A stretch of DNA of 64,000 bases from Neobacillus cucumis. Its GTDB lineage: Bacteria; Bacillota; Bacilli; Bacillales_B; DSM-18226. A program made the translations under genes and the position numbers. Location: NCBI RefSeq assembly GCF_023715505.1, contig NZ_JAMBOH010000015.1:79019-143018 (forward strand), given 5' to 3'. Each line of letters starts with the position of its first letter. Position 1 is the first letter of the stretch. Of the stretch, positions 41,634-50,941 are shown in pieces. Below the pieces are notes generated by a model. That model did no database searches and was not told where the DNA came from. It was given only the letters and a program-made list of their open reading frames with translations.

Positions 41634-42101
41634 GTGATTTTAGTTAGCTCGTGTTTAGCCGGTTTAGAAGTTAGGTACAATGGGACTCATTGTCTTGATG
41701 AGAAAATACACGAATTGATTGAGAAGAAACAGGCTATAACTGTTTGTCCAGAGTTGCTCGGGGGGTTATCCACCCCAAGAGAACCAGCAGAGATCATTGG
41801 AGGTAACGGCGGAGACGTGCTCGATGGGCAGGCTAAAGTAGTGAATCAATCTGGCAAGGATGTAACTGAACAATTTGTAAAAGGGGCCTATGTTACTCTA
41901 AAACGTGCCCAAGAACTTAATGCAACTGTGGTCATCCTAAAGGAAAATAGTCCGTCTTGTGGAAGTTCGATGATTTATAATGGAGAATTTAAAGGTGAGA
42001 AAATCATCGGGGAAGGGGTAACAGCAGCTCTACTAAAAAGAAATGGTATTAAAGTGGTTTCTGAGAAAAATCTTGCTGAATTTCTAGATGGAAAAATGTG
42101 A
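41634..42101 (+). CDS. DUF523 protein
   Basis: 155 residues: ILVSSCLAGLEVRYNGTHC, TVCPELLGGLSTPREPAEI, ILKENSPSCGSSMIYNGEF. The conserved SCLxG, CPE, SPSCG pattern defines DUF523, a family with three conserved Cys that may bind a metal or Fe-S cluster. GTG 41634 has GAGGTGAT about 7 nt upstream. Followed by a strong terminator. Confidence 0.85.
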   Translation: MILVSSCLAGLEVRYNGTHCLDEKIHELIEKKQAITVCPELLGGLSTPREPAEIIGGNGGDVLDGQAKVVNQSGKDVTEQFVKGAYVTLKRAQELNATVVILKENSPSCGSSMIYNGEFKGEKIIGEGVTAALLKRNGIKVVSEKNLAEFLDGKM

Positions 42102-42167
42102 TTTATTAGTACTTTTTCACTCAGAGCTACAATCCCTTAAGGGGTTTCGCTTAGTTTTGCAGCAGTA

Positions 42168-42198
42168 AGCCAATGTAGACCTTTCTACATTGGCTTTT
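42168..42198 (+). terminator. Terminator after the DUF523 gene
   Basis: AGCCAATGTAGA/TCTACATTGGCT perfect 12-bp stem, 4-nt loop, then TTTTG. Confidence 0.9.
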
Positions 42199-42248
42199 GC
42201 TATGATTTATTACTAAGAAGTCTACGTAACATTCCTGCCTGATTTTCC

Positions 42249-42650
42249 CTACTTTTGTCGAGGTATGATATATCCATTAGTAACCTTATCAAATCCAATA
42301 TGCGGATAGTATTCCATCGCAATTGGAGAGGCCAGCAGCAATAAGGTTACTTCTTCACCAATCCGTTCTTGTACTAATCGAACCAATTCTCTGCCAATTC
42401 CCCGATGTTGATACTCCTGATCAACCGCTAAATCAGATAAATAACAACAGTAGCTGAAATCCGTAATCGCTCTAGCGACTCCTACTAGTTTATCCTCATC
42501 CCAAGCTGAAATAAGAATATCGGCATTTTCAATCATTCTTTCTAGACGAGGTAAATCTTCATAAGGTCTTTTTAGTCCTGACAAATTAAACACACTTGAT
42601 AATTCTGCAGCATTAATTTTTGCATTCACCTTATAGTTCAAATCGGACAT
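42249..42650 (-). CDS. GNAT-family N-acetyltransferase
   Basis: 133 residues. GNAT motifs: DKLVGVARAITDFSYCCYLSDLAV (motif C-D) and QEYQHRGIGRELVRLVQER (acetyl-CoA-binding motif A). It ends PHIGFDKVTNGYIIPRQK. Start at ATG 42650 is tentative: GGAG is only 4 nt away; TTG 42668 is possible. Divergently placed from a MocR/PdxR-type regulator, which often controls such neighbours. Confidence 0.8.
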   Translation of the reverse strand: MSDLNYKVNAKINAAELSSVFNLSGLKRPYEDLPRLERMIENADILISAWDEDKLVGVARAITDFSYCCYLSDLAVDQEYQHRGIGRELVRLVQERIGEEVTLLLLASPIAMEYYPHIGFDKVTNGYIIPRQK

Positions 42651-42768
42651 ATCTCTCCATCCCTTCAACTTTTATATTTTTGATTATAATTAAAAGCTGA
42701 TATGCCCAAAAGGGTCAGTTATAATATATTTAACCATGCCAGTAGCTGTAGAGGAGTGCACAGATCGG

Positions 42769-44178
42769 ATGATTGAAATCACCTTAGTTTTAGAGAAAAA
42801 GAGTGGAGAACCGTTATATCTGCAACTCTATCAATATTTTAAACAAGAAATACAAAGTGGAAGAATTGGACATGGTGTCAACCTTCCATCGAAACGGAAG
42901 CTGGCTCAACATCTTGGAGTGAGTCAAAATACAGTGGAAACCGCGTACCAACAATTATTGGCAGAAGGGTACGTTGAGAGTATACCGAGAAGGGGGATCT
43001 TTGTAAAAGAAATACAACAGGATCTAATAATAACCCCTAATATAGTTTCAACCACTAGTAAAAAGGTTCATAAACAGGAAAGTGATTCGTATCTTGTTGA
43101 TTTTAGCCATGGACGAATTGCCTTAGACCATTTTCCCTATACCACATGGAGAAGGCTTACTATTCAAAGTCTTTATGAAGAACAAAGTTCATTTTTCTTA
43201 AATGGTGAGCGTCAAGGGGAATACCCGCTTCGGGAAGAAATTGCGAAATATTTATATCAATCAAGAGGAGTAAGGTGTGTACCAGAACAAATTATTGTAG
43301 GGGCAGGAACGCAATATTTACTTGGATTATTAACAATGATTATTGGGAGAGATGCCATTTTTTCAATGGAAGAACCCGGCTATCATCGATCAAGGGAGGC
43401 TTTTAAAGATCAAGGGGTTACTCTATTACCTATCCCTCTGGATGATGACGGAATTAGCATGAAACATTTAACCAATAGTCACGCACAAATAACCTATGTA
43501 ACCCCATCTCACCAATTTCCAATTGGAATGGTCATGCCCATTACGAGAAGAATGGAATTATTAAAATGGGCGGAGGGGAACGGCAGATACATTATTGAAG
43601 ACGATTATGACGGAGAATTCCGCTATAAAGGAAAACCGATTCCCTCTTTGCAAGGATTAGACCTTAATGATAAAGTGATTTATTTAGGCACATTTTCTAA
43701 ATCGTTGATTCCCTCGATAAGGATTAACTATCTGGTGTTGCCACAAAGCTTACTTCAAAAGTATAACGAACAATTTTCCCTTTATAAGCAGACAGTTTCT
43801 CGTTTGCATCAGCATACACTATGGAAATTTATGAAAGATGGACATTGGGAGAGACATCTAAATAAGATGAGAACGGTTTACCGTAAAAGGCAGCATACAT
43901 TGATCAGTTCAATTAATAGAATTTTTGGTGGACAAGCCACAATTATTGGTGATGATTCAGGTTTGCACATATTATTACGTGTTCAAAATGTTATGTCGGA
44001 AAAACAATTAATTGAAAGTGCTAAGGAGTTTAAAGTGAAAGTCTATCCAACTTCTGTTTATTTTCAGCAGGCTATGCCAGACAAAGGACCTATGATTCTA
44101 TTAGGTTTTGGCGGATTAACAGAAAGTGAAATAGAAGAAGGTATCCAATTATTGAAAAATGCTTGGAATTTAGGTTGA
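42769..44178 (+). CDS. MocR/PdxR-family transcriptional regulator (GntR HTH + aminotransferase-like)
   Basis: 469 residues. GntR winged helix about 5-72 (SGEPLYLQLYQYFKQEIQSG, KRKLAQHLGVSQNTVETAYQQL), then an aspartate-aminotransferase-fold domain with the PLP region GTFSKSLIPSIRINY (Lys in the expected position) and DDYDGEFRY. Regulates a divergent gene in response to PLP or an amine. ATG 42769; GAGGAG is about 12 nt before it, so the start is less certain. Confidence 0.85.
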   Translation: MIEITLVLEKKSGEPLYLQLYQYFKQEIQSGRIGHGVNLPSKRKLAQHLGVSQNTVETAYQQLLAEGYVESIPRRGIFVKEIQQDLIITPNIVSTTSKKVHKQESDSYLVDFSHGRIALDHFPYTTWRRLTIQSLYEEQSSFFLNGERQGEYPLREEIAKYLYQSRGVRCVPEQIIVGAGTQYLLGLLTMIIGRDAIFSMEEPGYHRSREAFKDQGVTLLPIPLDDDGISMKHLTNSHAQITYVTPSHQFPIGMVMPITRRMELLKWAEGNGRYIIEDDYDGEFRYKGKPIPSLQGLDLNDKVIYLGTFSKSLIPSIRINYLVLPQSLLQKYNEQFSLYKQTVSRLHQHTLWKFMKDGHWERHLNKMRTVYRKRQHTLISSINRIFGGQATIIGDDSGLHILLRVQNVMSEKQLIESAKEFKVKVYPTSVYFQQAMPDKGPMILLGFGGLTESEIEEGIQLLKNAWNLG

Positions 44179-44195
44179 ATTCCAAGCATTTTTTT
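44161..44195. terminator. Terminator overlapping the mocR-type stop codon
   Basis: GCTTGGAATT/AATTCCAAGC then ATTTTTTT. The left arm is coding sequence and the stop TGA (44176-44178) lies in the loop and right arm. The converging deacetylase ends in it too. Confidence 0.85.
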
Positions 44196-44898
44196 ACTTC
44201 TTCCATTTTTGAAGCTCATTTACTGTAATGAATTGGTATCCTTGTTTAGATAATGATTGTAATATCCCCTGGACAGTTTTTAGTTCTTCGCCGGTTTGAT
44301 CGTACATGGGATGGATCAGGATAATCGAGCCAGGCTTTACAGTCTTTTTTACATAATTGACTTTATTCGTTGTAGAAGAGTAGTAGGTGTCAGGCTCTAA
44401 ATTCCAAGTGATTGTATCTCTATTATTTTCTGATAAGTAATAAGGTAATCCTATAAGTTTTTTGCCATTGGGAGGCCGGAAATCAATTTCACCTTTATAG
44501 CCTGCTTTTCTAATGAGTTTGTCTGTTTTTTCTATTTCCTCTCTGATGAAAGAAGGGGATTTAAAAACCATTCGCTGATGGGAATAAGTATGATTTCCAA
44601 CTTGATGCCCCGCATCAACAATCTTTTTTGCTTCTTCTGGATTTTTTTCAATCTCATTACCGATTAGGAAAAAGGTCGCTTTTGCATTGTATTGCTCTAA
44701 CAGTGGAAGGATTTTGTCGATATTATTTGTTGGCCCATCATCAAAGGTTAAAGCGACGACCTTTTGATTGGTTTTCACCTGATCCGTTAGTCCCCCGAAG
44801 AGCTGGAAGGTTCTTGAATTCATTAACTTATAAGTACAGAATAATAGCAGGAAAACAAATAGAACACCTGTTCCAATCCATATTAATTTCTTTTTCAT
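44194..44898 (-). CDS. Secreted/membrane-anchored polysaccharide deacetylase (NodB domain)
   Basis: 234 residues. N-terminal membrane anchor, TFDDGPTNNID (catalytic Asp), GNHTYSHQRM (His-x3-His), FRPPNGKK and IILIHPMY (catalytic His). Shares only general features with the deacetylase at 12762. Expected substrates are peptidoglycan or chitin-like oligosaccharides. RBS AGGGATT is weak. Deacetylation of cell wall gives lysozyme tolerance in relatives. Confidence 0.82.
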   Translation of the reverse strand: MKKKLIWIGTGVLFVFLLLFCTYKLMNSRTFQLFGGLTDQVKTNQKVVALTFDDGPTNNIDKILPLLEQYNAKATFFLIGNEIEKNPEEAKKIVDAGHQVGNHTYSHQRMVFKSPSFIREEIEKTDKLIRKAGYKGEIDFRPPNGKKLIGLPYYLSENNRDTITWNLEPDTYYSSTTNKVNYVKKTVKPGSIILIHPMYDQTGEELKTVQGILQSLSKQGYQFITVNELQKWKK

Positions 44899-45079
44899 AC
44901 ATAATCCCTTTCTTATTACTGCTATTTATTCGAAGAAAAAGTCCGAATCTTATTTGATAATCCTAATGTTTTGTTGAGATACCAAAAATTGGTGTAACCT
45001 TATAGTATTTTGGAATTTTACTATAATAATTTCCGGTTCCCCTTTTATAGCGGTGCCTTTTGTGAAAAGCTGCTTCCTT

Positions 45080-45961
45080 CTAGAAGATACTCTTGGCATC
45101 CGCTGGCAACTGTCTAATGTGTTGAAGGTATTGAGTCATATTGATATCGTCTTGATCTTGATAGGTGAATAATAACTGGTCCGCTACTTCTTTCGCTAAT
45201 GCTCTAAATAAATGACAGGTGACAAAGATGGAATCCCAAAAGTCCTCATAGTCATGATCGGAATACGTCTGTTCATACATTCCCCAATAAGATTCAGGCA
45301 GGTATTGTTTAAAGTACTTTCCCATCTTGCCTGGCGATACTTGAAAATCATGTTTCATACCTATCCACCACGCAGCCATTTTAGCTAATCTGGGTCTGAT
45401 ATACATTTCAAACATCTGTTTTGCGTAAGGTAATTCATCACGCCAGATTCCTTTTGCCACGTTTTGCAGGCACCACCAAAAGTCATTACAGTCATTCAGA
45501 AAGCCCTGCTCGCTAGGCTTTTTAGTCCAATAATCTTGGTCTGAAGGGGCAGGGATACTGGGAAGGATGTTGTCTTTATCCAAAAGGGGTTTCGTTAAGG
45601 GATCGTTCTTATAGTTCTCTAACATTTTTTCCTTTGTTTCAATGTGTAAATCGACCCGATTTCCGTCTTGGAACAGCATTAAATAGCCATACGACTTATC
45701 AAAGTCCGCTTCCTTGCCTGCAAGCTGGTCCATTTTATCGGGTTCTTGAATCATGATTAATTCTCCAAAAATATCAATCCAGTTAACCTCGTTAATGAAA
45801 GAAGCTGTTTCAGTCACCACAAAGACCATATCATAATCCTGAAAAATATCCTTTGGAGCATTTGGATTGGTCCGTGAGCCATTCATATATATGGCTCGTA
45901 TTCGCTCGTCTTTTTGTGCGATGCCCATTATTAACTCATACATTTCTTTTTCCGTTCGCAT
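45080..45961 (-). CDS. Aminoglycoside 6-adenylyltransferase-like protein (AadK type)
   Basis: 293 residues. Nucleotidyltransferase motif AIYMNGSRTNPNAPKDIFQD then YDMVFVV; C-terminal helical domain with FWWCLQNVAKGIWRDELPYAKQM. This is the chromosomal ANT(6)/AadK family common in Bacillus, adenylating streptomycin; activity is not guaranteed for chromosomal members. ATG 45961 follows GAGGTGA at 6 nt; an earlier ATG is less likely. Confidence 0.85.
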   Translation of the reverse strand: MRTEKEMYELIMGIAQKDERIRAIYMNGSRTNPNAPKDIFQDYDMVFVVTETASFINEVNWIDIFGELIMIQEPDKMDQLAGKEADFDKSYGYLMLFQDGNRVDLHIETKEKMLENYKNDPLTKPLLDKDNILPSIPAPSDQDYWTKKPSEQGFLNDCNDFWWCLQNVAKGIWRDELPYAKQMFEMYIRPRLAKMAAWWIGMKHDFQVSPGKMGKYFKQYLPESYWGMYEQTYSDHDYEDFWDSIFVTCHLFRALAKEVADQLLFTYQDQDDINMTQYLQHIRQLPADAKSIF

Positions 45962-46077
45962 GTTTTTCACCTCGTCATCCACTTCATCACTATTTCTATT
46001 TTTAAAGTGATAATTCCTCTTAATTTTTTTACACTGTGTTCAAAGTCTCAATTTTCTCAAAAAAATTTTAACAAAAA

Positions 46078-46150
46078 ATGTAATCGTTATCAGCCTTGTT
46101 GTGACTGAATTTCACCTTGCTTTAGAGAGTTAATGCAATGAAAATAGTAT
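46078..46150 (+). promoter_or_regulatory. nasD control region: cre-like site, TnrA/GlnR box and promoter
   Basis: TGTGACTGAATTTCACC (46100-46116) matches TGTNAN7TNACA at all but the last base. A -10 TAGTAT lies at 46145-46150, giving a start near 46157, so the box centre is about -49, the spacing known for TnrA-activated promoters. The -35 (TTAGAG at 46122) is weak, as expected for an activated promoter. ATGTAATCGTTATCAG (46078-46093) fits the cre consensus except the last base. Confidence 0.7.
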
Positions 46151-46235
46151 GGCAGAAAACCTTCCAAACTCATGTTATTAAAGCTCCCATCATGATATAA
46201 AATACACATGCAACAGTTTAGGGAGGGAATTACAC

Positions 46236-48644
46236 TTGATTAAACAAAAACTAATACTTGTAGGAAATGGAATGGCAGGGGTCCGTGCCATTGAAGAAGT
46301 GCTGAAACTTAACCGGGAAGATTTTGAAATTACGATTTTTGGAAGTGAACCATATCCAAACTATAACCGAATTCAGTTATCAACGGTTTTACAAGGAGGT
46401 ACTTCCGTTAAGGATATCACATTAAATGACGATCAGTGGTATGAGGACAACGGAATCACTCTTTTTACCGGGGAAACGGTTGTTTCCATTGATAAGGAAA
46501 GACAAGTGGTTATGACGGATAAAGGAAGAATCGAACCGTATGACAAATTGATCCTCGCAACCGGATCGAATCCGTTCATGCTGCCTTTACCAGGGGCAGA
46601 TAAAGAAGGCGTTACAGCCTTCCGGAATATTAAAGACTGCGAACAAATGATTGAATATTCAAAACAATATAAAAAGGCTGCCGTTATTGGTGGAGGACTA
46701 CTTGGACTTGAAGCCGCTCGTGGATTATTAAATCTAGGGATGGAAGTCGACGTCATTCACATCTTTGACTACTTGATGGAACGACAATTAGACCGTACCG
46801 CAGGGAAACTTTTACAAAAGGAACTAGAAAAACAGGGGATGAATTTTCTACTAGAAAAACATACCGCTGAGATCCTCGGTAAGAAACATGTAACAGGCAT
46901 TAAATTCAAAGATGGCAGTAAGATTAAAGCCGATTTAGTTGTCATGGCGGTTGGGATTAAACCCAATATTGAATTAGCTCAAAAAGCCGGACTATCGGTT
47001 AACCGCGGAATTGTCGTGAATGATTATTTAGAAACGGATACTCCTGATATTTATGCAGTTGGGGAATGTGCAGAACATCGCGGTACTGCCTATGGCTTAG
47101 TAGCACCGCTTTATCAGCAGGCCCAAGTGTTAGCAAAGCGGATTTGCGGAATAGAGGAGGAAGGTTATCAGGGTTCAGTCCTTTCAACTCAGCTAAAAGT
47201 ATCCGGTGTTGATGTATTCTCATCTGGAAAAATCAATGAGGACGAGGATACAAAGGTATATAAAATGTACGATGATTGGAGCGGGGTTTATAAAAAAGTT
47301 CTAATTGAAAATGGGAAAATCGCTGGCGCTGTACTGTTCGGCGATACAAAGGATGGGAATCAACTCTTAGGTCTCATTAAAAAAGGTGCAAGTATCGAGG
47401 AGTATTTAGAGACCTCAAAAAGTCAATCGTCAGAGGTTAGTCTTGTTGCCGAGATGGCCGATGAAGAAATCATTTGCGGCTGTAATGGTGTCAGCAAAGG
47501 TACCATTGTTGAAGCGATTCGAACTCAAGGTTTAACTTCGGTTGACCAAGTAAAGGGCTGCACCAGTGCTTCCCGTTCATGCGGCGGTTGTAAATCATTA
47601 GTGGCCGATTTGTTAGCCTGTACACTAGGTGACCAATTTAAGGCAAATGAAAAAGAAGCGATTTGTAGCTGTACAACATTATCCCGCGATGAAATTGTAG
47701 AAGAAATTCGTGCGAAGCGATTGACACATATCCGTGAAGTTATGAATGTCTTAGGTTGGAAAACAGATGGATGTTCCAAGTGTAAGCCGGCTCTAAATTA
47801 CTATCTGGGAATGATTTATCCAACGGAGTATCAGGATGAGAAAGAAGCTCGCTTTGTAAATGAGAGGCTGCATGCCAATATCCAAAAGGATGGCACTTAC
47901 TCAGTTGTACCGAGAATGTATGGCGGAGTAACGACGTCTAATGACTTACGAAAAATTGCGGACGTTGCCGATAAATACCAAGTTGGCACCATCAAGGTGA
48001 CTGGTGGTCAGCGAATTGATTTACTCGGCGTGAAAAAAGAAGATTTACCGAAGATTTGGGCAGAACTTGATATGCCATCTGGATCGGCATATGCGAAAGG
48101 ACTTCGAACTGTAAAAACTTGTGTTGGTGAAAGTTACTGCCGCTTTGGTACACAAGATTCGATTGGCTTAGGAATCCGATTGGAAAAGAAATTCGAAGGC
48201 TTAAACACTCCTCATAAAGTTAAAATGGCGGTCTCCGCTTGTCCGAGGAACTGTGCCGAAAGCGGGATTAAAGACGTTGGCGTTGTTGGTACGGATGGGG
48301 CATGGGAAATGTATGTAGGTGGAAATGGAGGTACCCATCTTCGTGCAGGTGATTTGTTATTCAAGTTCAAAACGGATGATGAGCTTGTCGAAATGATCGG
48401 AGCATACCTCCAGTATTATCGTGAAACAGCTAATTATTTAGAAAGAACTTCTGCCTGGGTGGACCGACTTGGACTAGATCATATAAGGGAAGTCCTTTCG
48501 GATGCTGAAACTGTTAAAATGTTGAACTTCCGTATTGAAGAGGCACTTTCGATTGTTCAAGACCCATGGAAGGAAGCCATTGAGAATAAAACACTTTTAA
48601 GAGACCTTTATGAGACGGTAAAAATTCCAACAGGTGTTAAATAG
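46236..48644 (+). CDS. nasD: Assimilatory nitrite reductase large subunit
   Basis: 802 residues. FAD/NADH oxidoreductase domain 1 to about 390 (LVGNGMAGVRAIEE, AAVIGGGLLGLEAARGL), two BFD-like [2Fe-2S] domains (IICGCNG...SCGGC; ICSCTT...CSKC) from about 410 to 530, then the siroheme-[4Fe-4S] domain with TCVGESYCRFGTQDS and AVSACPRNCAES. Reduces nitrite to ammonium with NADH. TTG start with GGGAGGG about 8 nt upstream. First gene of nasD-nasE-nirC-nasF. Confidence 0.93.
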   Translation: MIKQKLILVGNGMAGVRAIEEVLKLNREDFEITIFGSEPYPNYNRIQLSTVLQGGTSVKDITLNDDQWYEDNGITLFTGETVVSIDKERQVVMTDKGRIEPYDKLILATGSNPFMLPLPGADKEGVTAFRNIKDCEQMIEYSKQYKKAAVIGGGLLGLEAARGLLNLGMEVDVIHIFDYLMERQLDRTAGKLLQKELEKQGMNFLLEKHTAEILGKKHVTGIKFKDGSKIKADLVVMAVGIKPNIELAQKAGLSVNRGIVVNDYLETDTPDIYAVGECAEHRGTAYGLVAPLYQQAQVLAKRICGIEEEGYQGSVLSTQLKVSGVDVFSSGKINEDEDTKVYKMYDDWSGVYKKVLIENGKIAGAVLFGDTKDGNQLLGLIKKGASIEEYLETSKSQSSEVSLVAEMADEEIICGCNGVSKGTIVEAIRTQGLTSVDQVKGCTSASRSCGGCKSLVADLLACTLGDQFKANEKEAICSCTTLSRDEIVEEIRAKRLTHIREVMNVLGWKTDGCSKCKPALNYYLGMIYPTEYQDEKEARFVNERLHANIQKDGTYSVVPRMYGGVTTSNDLRKIADVADKYQVGTIKVTGGQRIDLLGVKKEDLPKIWAELDMPSGSAYAKGLRTVKTCVGESYCRFGTQDSIGLGIRLEKKFEGLNTPHKVKMAVSACPRNCAESGIKDVGVVGTDGAWEMYVGGNGGTHLRAGDLLFKFKTDDELVEMIGAYLQYYRETANYLERTSAWVDRLGLDHIREVLSDAETVKMLNFRIEEALSIVQDPWKEAIENKTLLRDLYETVKIPTGVK

Positions 48645-48661
48645 AAGGGGAGTTGCATTTT

Positions 48662-48991
48662 ATGGAAGAGACAATTAGACGCGTTTTTATAGGAAGTACA
48701 GAAGATATGCCGAGAAAATTAGGAAAAACAACCGTTATTGGCAATACGGAAATTGCCGTTTTTCGATTAGAGAATGGAGACATTCGCGCCATTGAAAACC
48801 GATGCCCTCATAAAGGGGGCGTCCTTGCGGAAGGTATCGTCAGCGGAGAGTTTGTATTTTGTCCCATGCATGATTGGAAAATTTGCGTAACCGATGGGAA
48901 AGTTCAAGCACCTGATATAGGATGTGTCAAATCCTTCCCCGTAGAGGTTATTGAAGATCAGGTGTTTATTTTAGTAGATGAAGAGAAGTAA
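48662..48991 (+). CDS. nasE: Assimilatory nitrite reductase small subunit (Rieske)
   Basis: 109 residues. Rieske [2Fe-2S] ligands in CPHKGGVLAEG and CPMHDWKICVTDG. Partner of NasD, carrying electrons to or stabilising the reductase. ATG 48662 with AAGGGGAG upstream; TTG 48653 touches that site. Short gap to nirC contains direct repeats. Confidence 0.9.
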   Translation: MEETIRRVFIGSTEDMPRKLGKTTVIGNTEIAVFRLENGDIRAIENRCPHKGGVLAEGIVSGEFVFCPMHDWKICVTDGKVQAPDIGCVKSFPVEVIEDQVFILVDEEK

Positions 48992-48993
48992 AT

Positions 48994-49041
48994 ACTCTCG
49001 GATAAATGGGGTAACTCTCGGTTAAGTAGAGAATACTCTCT
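48994..49041. repeat. Three direct copies of ACTCTC-box between nasE and nirC
   Basis: ACTCTCGGATAA (48994), ACTCTCGGTTAA (49014) and ACTCTCTG (49035) occur with 20-21-bp period, two helical turns. Placed in the 70-bp gap before nirC. Could be protein-binding or RNA-structure elements; no consensus known to me. Confidence 0.5.
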
Positions 49042-49061
49042 GCATTGCGAAAGGAGTGAAG

Positions 49062-49904
49062 ATGTTGTCATTAGTTAGTCCTAATCAAGTAATTGAGAGT
49101 ATGATTCAGTCAGGGGAAGCCAAAGCAAAATTACCTGTTAGTGATTTATTAATCCGAGGAGCGCTTTCTGGTGCTCTGCTTGGATTCGGTACCACATTAG
49201 CCTTTACAGCTGAAGTGCAGACAGGAATGGGGATTGTTGGGGCAGTGCTATTTCCAGCCGCCTTTGTGATTATCATTCTACTCGGGCTAGAATTGGTAAC
49301 CGGAAGTTTTGCGCTCCTTCCAGTGGCTGTCTTGGGGAAAAAGGCAACCGTCGGTCAAATGATAAAGAATTGGTTATGGGTGATTGTTGGACATATTTTA
49401 GGAAGCATAATCTACGCACTTTTATATATCATTGCTATTACTCAACTGGGGCATGTAAATAACAACCCAGTCGCAGCGAAAATCATTGCTGTAGCGGAAA
49501 CCAAAACATTGGGTTACAAGAACCTCGGTACAGACGGAATAATTGTTGTTTTTGTAAAAGCAATATTATGTAATTGGATGGTTACTCTGGGGGCAGTTAT
49601 GGCCATGACCACTAAGTCGGTCGGCGGGAAAATCGCTGCCATGTGGCTGCCTATCCTAATCTTTTTTGCACAAGGGTTTGAACACGCGGTTGTCAATATG
49701 TTTGTCATACCAGCCGGTATGATGCTTGGTGCACACGTGACATTAACTGATTGGCTGTTATGGAATCAACTTCCAGTAACAGTTGGAAATCTAGTTGGAG
49801 GATTTTTATTTACAGGCTTAGCCTTGTACGTAACACATAGAAAAACAGAGTCAAAGATGATTTTGGAATTACCAAAAACAGCGAAAACAACAGCAAATCG
49901 GTAA
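49062..49904 (+). CDS. nirC: Formate/nitrite transporter (NirC type)
   Basis: 280 residues, six helices: LLIRGALSGALLGFGTTLAF, LELVTGSFALLPV, ILCNWMVTLGAVMA and PIMIFF-like LPILIFFAQGFEHAVVNMF, FNT signatures (GxxxG and NxxxxxPAG). Channels nitrite into the cell for NasDE. ATG 49062 follows AAGGAGTGAAG. Its place inside the nas operon supports nitrite over formate. Confidence 0.88.
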   Translation: MLSLVSPNQVIESMIQSGEAKAKLPVSDLLIRGALSGALLGFGTTLAFTAEVQTGMGIVGAVLFPAAFVIIILLGLELVTGSFALLPVAVLGKKATVGQMIKNWLWVIVGHILGSIIYALLYIIAITQLGHVNNNPVAAKIIAVAETKTLGYKNLGTDGIIVVFVKAILCNWMVTLGAVMAMTTKSVGGKIAAMWLPILIFFAQGFEHAVVNMFVIPAGMMLGAHVTLTDWLLWNQLPVTVGNLVGGFLFTGLALYVTHRKTESKMILELPKTAKTTANR

Positions 49905-49923
49905 TAGTAAGGGGGGCGGTTAT

Positions 49924-50712
49924 ATGGGGAAGGCCTATATCGTTGGAGCAGGCCCTGGTGACCCGGAATTAATTACAGTAAAAGCGCTAAAATGCATCCG
50001 AATGGCAGATGTCATTCTTTATGATCGTCTCGTGAATCGTGATTTGCTAAATGAAGCAAAGCGAGATTGTGAGATTATCTTTTGCGGAAAACAACCGACA
50101 CATCATACCATGAAACAGGAAATTATTAATCATTTATTAGTTCAATTTACGAGCCAGGGGAAAACAGTTGTTCGCTTGAAAGGTGGAGACCCATTTGTAT
50201 TTGGCCGAGGTGGCGAAGAGGCCGCAGCTTTAGCGGAGAATGGATTACCGTTTGAAGTGGTTCCCGGTATTACAGCTGGGATTGCGGCACCTGCGTATGC
50301 GGGAATTCCGATTACACATCGGGAATATGGCAATTCATTTGCTGTTGTAACAGGCCATTGCTCCAAAGGTAAACCTACCGACATTGATTGGGAAAGCTTG
50401 GGAAAAGCCGTTGATACGATTGCGATTTATATGGGGATTGGCAACCTTTCTTATATTTGTCAGCAACTGATTAGCCATGGGAAAGATGAAGATACACCTG
50501 TAGCGGTAATTGAGCAGGGGACGAGGGAAGAACAGCGAACTGTTACAGGAACCCTGAGTTCAATTGGTTCCGTTGTTGAAAAAGAAGGCGTGCAGAACCC
50601 AGCCATGATTGTGGTAGGTGAAGTGGTCCGGTTCCGCGAGAGATTGCTTTCGTTACAGGGCAAGGCTTCGGTACCTGATATTGTAACAAGTGAAGAAGTA
50701 ATGGCAATGTAA
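49924..50712 (+). CDS. nasF: Uroporphyrinogen-III C-methyltransferase (SUMT)
   Basis: 262 residues. SUMT signatures: AYIVGAGPGDPELITVKAL, YDRLVN, VVRLKGGDPFVFGRGGEE, VVPGITAGIAAPAYAGIPITHR. Makes precorrin-2, the first step to siroheme, the NasD cofactor; the placement is like B. subtilis nasF. RBS GGGGGCGG. Terminator follows. Confidence 0.92.
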   Translation: MGKAYIVGAGPGDPELITVKALKCIRMADVILYDRLVNRDLLNEAKRDCEIIFCGKQPTHHTMKQEIINHLLVQFTSQGKTVVRLKGGDPFVFGRGGEEAAALAENGLPFEVVPGITAGIAAPAYAGIPITHREYGNSFAVVTGHCSKGKPTDIDWESLGKAVDTIAIYMGIGNLSYICQQLISHGKDEDTPVAVIEQGTREEQRTVTGTLSSIGSVVEKEGVQNPAMIVVGEVVRFRERLLSLQGKASVPDIVTSEEVMAM

Positions 50713-50724
50713 TAGGGAGGAGGG

Positions 50725-50757
50725 GAGAGAATCAAAACTGATTTTCTCTTCTTTTTT
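50725..50757 (+). terminator. Terminator of the nas operon
   Basis: GAGAGAATCA/TGATTTTCTC with AAAC loop, then TCTTTTTTG. Confidence 0.85.
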
Positions 50758-50941
50758 GTTATGTTAATGATTTATTTGACTTTTGTTTAATTTAACAGAC
50801 ATTGGAAATAACTTATGTTTGCCATTAAAAACAAAACAATTTACATATGGTATTTAAAATAAGTAACTGAAAAAAGGAAATCAAACTTTTACATTGAATT
50901 CTTATGAAAAACCAACTGTATCAATAAAAGGAGTGTTTTAA

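Noticed and set aside
46100..46116. FNR box before nasD
   Set aside because: The half-sites are 7 bp apart, not 6; the TnrA/GlnR consensus fits better.
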